Of a stretch of DNA of 64,000 nucleotides, positions 59,480 to 64,000 are shown in pieces. The stretch is from Pelagomonas calceolata. Its lineage: Eukaryota > Sar > Pelagophyceae > Pelagomonadales > Pelagomonadaceae. How positions within the stretch are numbered: position 1 is the stretch's first letter; the number at the start of each line of letters is the position of its first letter. The notes below the pieces were generated by a model. The model worked only from the letters and a program-made list of their open reading frames with translations. It was not told where the DNA came from and did not search any database. The DNA is taken from positions 1,488,001 to 1,552,000 of the forward strand of contig CAKKNE010000001.1 of assembly GCA_918797485.1 (NCBI GenBank), written 5' to 3'. A program made the translations under genes and the position numbers.

Positions 59480-61024
59480 ATGGCCGAGGCCTGGCGCTCG
59501 AAGCCCTTCCCCCAGACCGTCGCCTGCCAGATCTGCACCCTGGAATTGACCATACCAAGCCCGGAAGTGATCCCGTTCCTGAGTTGCGAGGCCTGCGGCG
59601 CGACGCCCTGCGCGCGGCTCTGTGGCAGGTGGTTCGCGAGCGAGCAGGGCGCGGCGAAGCACACGCTGAGCTGCGGGCGGATGGCCGCCAGGAAACCGAA
59701 ACCCCCGGCGTCGCCCCCGAGGCAGGCTTCTACTTTACCGGTGCACGGCTTGTTGGAAGGTGCCGCTCCCCCAGCGCCCTCGCCCGTCGTCACGCCGCCC
59801 GTGCCGGGCGCGCGCGACGCCGCCGTCGCGCGCGCCGGCGCCGCCGCGCCGCGAGGAACCGTGGTCGTGAACGGGGAGCCCCGGGGTGCAGGGGCGCCGC
59901 CGCCGAAGCCCAAGGCGAAGAGCTCGGCGCCGAAGCCCAAGGCGCGGCCGAAGAAGCGCGTCAAACGAGAGGCGCCTCCACCAGCACCGGTGGAAGAGGC
60001 GGAGCCGCTGCCGCCAGCGCCCGCCGATAATGAAGTTGCGGAGGGCGCGGCGCTCGCACCCCGAGCCTTCCGCGAGAAGCTCAGCAAGGCCCTCGACAAG
60101 CTAGGCGGCCGCTACAACCTCGAGACGTCGCCCGGCGTGCGGGGCAACTTGCAGCCCGCGGTCCAAGTGTGTGCTTCCGGCCAAAGAGACGCGCACTATG
60201 GAGCGGTGTTGCCGGCGCTGGTGGTCTCAATCTGTGTGGAAATCATGACCTCCACGCCATCGACGCGGCGCCTGCTCGACGGCGTGGCGATGCCGGTTCC
60301 TCACCGCTCGACTCACTGGTTGATTTCCACACAGGTCTCAATACTACGCCACGCGCGCTTCCAGCCCGGCGAGACCTTCGCCGATGTGGGGAGCGGTATT
60401 GGCACCGCGGTGCTACAGACGGCTCTTACGACAGCGTGCGCGCGAGCGACGGGCGTCGAGGTCGTCCAGACGAGACACGAAGCGGCGCTCCGAGTTCATG
60501 CCGCACTGAGGGAGCTACTTTCCGATGACGAGCGTTCTATTCTAGAAGCCAAGTGCGCTCTTTGTCTCGGCGACGCGTTTTCAGATTCAACCTCTGCCTT
60601 CCTAGCTTCATGTGATGTCCTCTTCGTGAACAACGCGTCGGGCACGATGGCTCCCGAACGCGTCGCCGGCACGGCACTCGACGAGCAGCTCGCGAACGTC
60701 GCGAAACGGTGCCGCGTCGGCAGTCGCCTCATCGCGATGGACCGGATCCCTTTGTTAGATGAGTGCAACGCGTTCAAACTGGAACAGTTCTACTCGTCGG
60801 AACGCGCCGTGACCTGGACGGACGCACCCGTGCCGTTGTACGTCTACGCCAAAAAGGCGGACACGTGGCAGTGTCGAAGATGCACCTTCGCCAATCCATT
60901 AATGGACGACTACCACTTCATCACGGAGTGCCAGGCCTGCTCCGACGAGATGCGGAGTCGCTTCGGTTTGAACGACGGCGAGCGCATTTCCGGGAGGAGG
61001 TCGCGGTCGCCGCGGCCGACTTAG
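59480..61024 (+). CDS. DOT1-like methyltransferase with zinc fingers
   Basis: 477 residues after removing the introner (exons 59480-60223 and 60335-61024). The N-terminus has Cys pairs (CQICTLELTIPSPEV, CEACGATPCARLCGRW) and a His/Cys pair (KHTLSC). A Pro/Ala/Lys linker carries the basic patch PKKRVKRE. The catalytic part has GETFADVGSGIGTAVLQTAL, GVEVVQTRHEAALR and DVLFVNNASGTMAPE, matching the SAM site and NN motif of DOT1-type histone H3K79 methyltransferases. Near the end is a RanBP2 zinc finger (WQCRRCTFANP...ECQACSDEM). DOT1 with a RanBP2 finger is unusual; a nuclear, chromatin-bound role is likely. Confidence 0.8.
   Translation: MAEAWRSKPFPQTVACQICTLELTIPSPEVIPFLSCEACGATPCARLCGRWFASEQGAAKHTLSCGRMAARKPKPPASPPRQASTLPVHGLLEGAAPPAPSPVVTPPVPGARDAAVARAGAAAPRGTVVVNGEPRGAGAPPPKPKAKSSAPKPKARPKKRVKREAPPPAPVEEAEPLPPAPADNEVAEGAALAPRAFREKLSKALDKLGGRYNLETSPGVRGNLQPAVQVCASGQRDAHYGAVLPALVVSICVEIMTSTPSTRRLLDGVAMPVPHRSTHWLISTQVSILRHARFQPGETFADVGSGIGTAVLQTALTTACARATGVEVVQTRHEAALRVHAALRELLSDDERSILEAKCALCLGDAFSDSTSAFLASCDVLFVNNASGTMAPERVAGTALDEQLANVAKRCRVGSRLIAMDRIPLLDECNAFKLEQFYSSERAVTWTDAPVPLYVYAKKADTWQCRRCTFANPLMDDYHFITECQACSDEMRSRFGLNDGERISGRRSRSPRPT
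60224..60334 (+). mobile_element. Introner with perfect duplication and open frame
   Basis: 111-nt GT-AG intron, GTCTCAAT on both sides (60224-60231, 60335-60342, identical). Ends CTGTGTGGAAATCATGACC and CACTGGTTGATTTCCACACAG, with the core CACGCCATCGACGCGGCG. The length is a multiple of three and no stop occurs, so retention would insert 37 residues just before the methyltransferase SAM motif. Confidence 0.95.
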
Positions 61025-61624
61025 GCCTCGATTTTTGCTCTTCCCTCCCGTGCGTAAGTGGCGGGTTCCCTATCTTGTCGCGGCGACGGCGTTGCGCGTC
61101 GACGGCGTGCGCGTCGACGGCGTGCAGATGGCTCTCGCGTTTCGAGGGCCGACGACGGCGCGTTCTCAAGAAGCGAGAGCGCTGCGCCTGTTCGTACGGG
61201 TCCGTCGATCGCCCAGCAATTTTTCTCGACTGCTGGGTGACGGGGACGCCGTGGACCCGCTCAATCGGGCCTCACTAATCGCGTATTCCCTAAATCATTT
61301 AAACACTCTAGGGTGCATGCAGAGTGCGTGAAGCACTTGGGCTAAATTGCGCTAGACGCCCCGCTCGTGCCAGGCAGGGGTGATTTTTGCGCGCTGTAGG
61401 CCTGGTCTTGAGCCACAGTGAAAACCGGCGCGCCGGCGCGGTCTCGGGAAGCGCTGAGACTGCTCCTTTGCGGGACACGTTCGCAGTGCACAGAATACGG
61501 CGCGCGGCGAGGGACCGCCTGCGCGCCCGCTTTTCTGCAGCACCGAACACCGCAAAGAAGCGCCGCCGACCGGTGTCGAGCCGCACACCGCTACCAAAAA
61601 ATACAGACGCTTTAGCCGAGCACG
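61025..61624. other. Intergenic with short GCGTCGACGGCG repeats
   Basis: At 61083-61125 the phrase GCGCGTCGACGGCGTG occurs twice, like the introner core, but no ends or splice sites surround it. Nothing else supported. Confidence 0.4.
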
Positions 61625-64000
61625 ATGGCCAAAAGCGAACGCGACGACGAGGACATGGCCCCGGCGCCCGCGCCGCGAGGAAGCCCACCGTCAGCGACGG
61701 GCCGCCGCCGCGCCCCACCGAAGCGCAAGGCCGACGAGGACGACAAGGGCGACGCCCGAGCGCGACGCCGACGCGCAAGAGAGCCCTCGGCGCGCACGAA
61801 GGCCCAGGACCCGCTCGGTGCGGCGACGAGGTTCGTGGATCTCACACGGAGACTAGCTGCCGGTGGCGCCGATGCTTCGCCTGGTTTAGAGTTAGAAGCA
61901 CTAGCAAAGCTACTCTACGCGCTGACGCAACGGACGGCGACGACCGAGGAACGATCTTTGAGTGCGAGGGCCCTATTAGCAGCTAGAGACGCGCTACTCG
62001 CCTTATCAAGCCAAAGGTCCGAGGACGACGACGCGGCCCCGGCCTCGAGAACGAGAGCCCAGAAGGCCATCGAGGAGGAGGACCAGCCCCAGCCCCTCGA
62101 CAAGAACGCCCAGCTCTGCGCCGGCGCAGCTTTAGAATTATGTGTTGAGCTGTGCCAGCAAGAGACGACTGGCGTCGTTTGTAGGGACCAGGCTTCGCAA
62201 AGACGGGCTAACGTGGCGTTGGACGTCCTGGAGGAGCTCTGCGGCGGCTCCAGTTGTGCTTCGGTGGATTTAGCGGAGGACGCTTCCAGTAGTCGAATCC
62301 CGCCCTTCGAGGACGTCCTGGCCACGACTTTGCACGCCGCCGCCGCGCGCTGCGCCGACAAATTAAGGCGCGTAGCTCCATCTCAGTCCAAAGAAGAACG
62401 AAGACCGTCGCCCGTGATCATCCAACTAGCCGCAGCCAATCTCAGTCGCATAGAAGCTCCTCAGAAGTTACTAAGGTGCGCGGACACTGGTCTCAGAATA
62501 GCGGGCGGCCACAAACCAGACGACGAAATGAAAGACCAGGACGAGGACGGGGATAGGAATGCGGCGATGGCCTGGGCCTCTAGACTAGCTCGAGTCGCGA
62601 GACTCGTGGAGGACGAGCGCGCTGATGAGTTAGTGAGTCAGGCCCAACGCAATAATGTCGAGCAGGCTTGTTTTGATGTGGCCGCGCGCTTGGGTGCCGT
62701 GGCCGCTCTGTCACCGGTGGAAGCGTCACAAGTACAAAGTGGAGGCTGGCGCGAGCCACGGAGGCGGCACGCCGCAAAGTTCACGAATGAGGAGGAATGC
62801 AGCGAAGCTGTTAGGTGCTTCGCCGACGTCTCCATGATAGCGCAAACAGCAAAACCGGACAATCCGCAGCCGCATCTGGTCGACGCGATCGGCGCGGCGG
62901 CCGTGTTCCGGGCCTGCGGGCCTCTCAGTTCAGCTATTGTGGAAGGCACCACTACGGGAGAAGAGCGATTACCTTGTGCGGTAGCCGCCTTCGCTCTGAC
63001 TGCTGTCGCCGAGGCTTCGCAACATAATTGTACAGGACCCTTAGCGCAAGATGCTCTGTCGACGATCGATGGTTGTTGTGCTTGCGCTCTGGCCGGTGCG
63101 GCCCGCTCCACAGATGACGATTTGGCGACCCTAGGCCTGAAAGCGTTAGCTTCACTGTTAGGACCTCCCTCAGAAAAACAGGAAACGAAAAAAAGAAGAC
63201 GCGCGGTTGAGGAGGACGGCCCGTCGGCGTTCCGAGATGTTTTAACAACTGATCATGCGTTGGCTGTGCTCTACGCTACGGCTTGGGATTCATCAACAGA
63301 CTTACCTAAGGATAGTACGATAGCGAGAAGACGCGCGCGGGGCGACCGGGCCTGGCTCGCGGCTCGAAGTGCCTCGCGAGCCGTCGCCGACTCACTAACA
63401 GGCGAATCTCTAGACCAGGCGCGGAACGCTTTTGTGGAACACATGTCCCAGGACGACGCCATTGATATGGGAATGCCTAGGAAAGCTTTCTCGGTAGTAT
63501 ATGATCTGGTACTAGATAGAGGAGAAGGCTGTTCCCAACACCTGACGAAGGTGGCGTCTTTATTATTCGGGGATGATGTTGAGGTGTGTCCTCTCGGGTA
63601 CGCCCCGCACGGGGCTCGTTTTTTAGTCGATGCTCTGTCGTCACCGCGACGGGATGCCTTCTCAACAGCAGTAGGAGAGAAGCTGTGGGAGCACATCACG
63701 AAGTTGAATGACGACGACGACCTCCAGACCGCGGCTCGGTTGCTCCACGTCGCGCGCGCGTCCCTCGAAGCCTCACCGACATCGTCGTCACTACTCGCGG
63801 ACCGACTGAGGTCGGAAGACGACGATGCGGATGAAAACCAACTCTATGCGGCATTGAGAGGCTTCACAACCACGGAGCCGCCGAAGCGCATGCGGCGGCG
63901 GCGGGCCCCCGCGGCGAAGAAGGTGACCCAGCAACCTGCGCCATTGGTCGAGGGCAAGCGCATCACCGAACTACGAGCAGCGGCCGTCGCCATCCTCAAG
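61625..64000 (+). CDS. Large helical nuclear protein, 3' end outside the window
   Basis: Open from ATG 61625 to the last base, 792 codons, with no stop. Starts MAKSERDDEDMAPAP, then a basic Pro-rich region (RRRAPPKRKADEDD) and long alpha-helical repeats rich in Ala and Leu (LEALAKLLYALTQRT, LEELCGG, VAARLGAVAAL). There are charged linkers (KQETKKRRRAVEEDG) and KRMRRRRAP near the visible end. The character is that of HEAT-repeat nuclear proteins such as condensin or cohesin-associated subunits, but no specific family is assigned. Confidence 0.65.
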   Translation, partial: MAKSERDDEDMAPAPAPRGSPPSATGRRRAPPKRKADEDDKGDARARRRRAREPSARTKAQDPLGAATRFVDLTRRLAAGGADASPGLELEALAKLLYALTQRTATTEERSLSARALLAARDALLALSSQRSEDDDAAPASRTRAQKAIEEEDQPQPLDKNAQLCAGAALELCVELCQQETTGVVCRDQASQRRANVALDVLEELCGGSSCASVDLAEDASSSRIPPFEDVLATTLHAAAARCADKLRRVAPSQSKEERRPSPVIIQLAAANLSRIEAPQKLLRCADTGLRIAGGHKPDDEMKDQDEDGDRNAAMAWASRLARVARLVEDERADELVSQAQRNNVEQACFDVAARLGAVAALSPVEASQVQSGGWREPRRRHAAKFTNEEECSEAVRCFADVSMIAQTAKPDNPQPHLVDAIGAAAVFRACGPLSSAIVEGTTTGEERLPCAVAAFALTAVAEASQHNCTGPLAQDALSTIDGCCACALAGAARSTDDDLATLGLKALASLLGPPSEKQETKKRRRAVEEDGPSAFRDVLTTDHALAVLYATAWDSSTDLPKDSTIARRRARGDRAWLAARSASRAVADSLTGESLDQARNAFVEHMSQDDAIDMGMPRKAFSVVYDLVLDRGEGCSQHLTKVASLLFGDDVEVCPLGYAPHGARFLVDALSSPRRDAFSTAVGEKLWEHITKLNDDDDLQTAARLLHVARASLEASPTSSSLLADRLRSEDDDADENQLYAALRGFTTTEPPKRMRRRRAPAAKKVTQQPAPLVEGKRITELRAAAVAILK

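Noticed and set aside
61083-61125. Introner copy between genes
   Set aside because: Only the GCGTCGACGGCG phrase is present, twice, with no element ends or duplication.

Overview
The window is nuclear DNA of a photosynthetic stramenopile, most likely a pelagophyte of the Aureococcus/Pelagomonas type. The reasons are: GC-rich, compact, mostly intron-poor genes on both strands; protein families that are only eukaryotic (Rab, ABCC, meckelin, TYW1, PUB, AP2/PHD, DOT1-like); presequences with a heterokont plastid motif (SSSAFIAP); and a family of short introner elements of the kind described in Aureococcus. The exact species cannot be settled from the sequence alone.

Layout. 0-9 kb: end of an unknown gene, Rab2-like GTPase, secreted EGF-like protein, small acidic protein, BspA-like (DUF285) surface protein, plastid-targeted unknown. 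9-21 kb: GH5-like glucanase relative, Lys/Ala-rich protein behind a plastid-like presequence, PDZ/Cys/C2H2 protein, PUB-domain protein, small unknown, large secreted repeat protein, PDZ-AP2-PHD nuclear protein, F-box-like protein. 22-36 kb: 1796-residue IQ-motif protein, second DUF285 protein with a membrane anchor and cytosolic tail, meckelin (TMEM67), OvoA ovothiol synthase, histidine phosphatase. 36-51 kb: ribosome-recycling-factor-like protein, mitochondrial carrier, ankyrin-kinase, full-length ABCC transporter, nuclear unknown, secreted triple-repeat protein, TYW1. 51-64 kb: split unknown nuclear gene, a gene-poor 2.2 kb stretch, ubiquitin-like-domain protein, DOT1-like methyltransferase, and the start of a long helical nuclear protein running off the end.

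The genes do not form one pathway. What ties the window together is its introns. At least nine introns are recognisable copies of a short terminal-inverted-repeat element. Each intron starts with an 8-bp target duplication that supplies the GT or GC donor, and ends with the element's own ...CACAG or ...GCGCAG acceptor. Two copies (TYW1 and the DOT1-like gene) have perfect 8/8 duplications. One copy (the ankyrin-kinase) lies in the opposite orientation yet still gives a frame-preserving splice. Several other introns look like decayed copies. A second shared feature is a short motif, CTAGTGTCTTACA...CGCTAG, found only in intergenic regions close to start codons, often between divergent genes.
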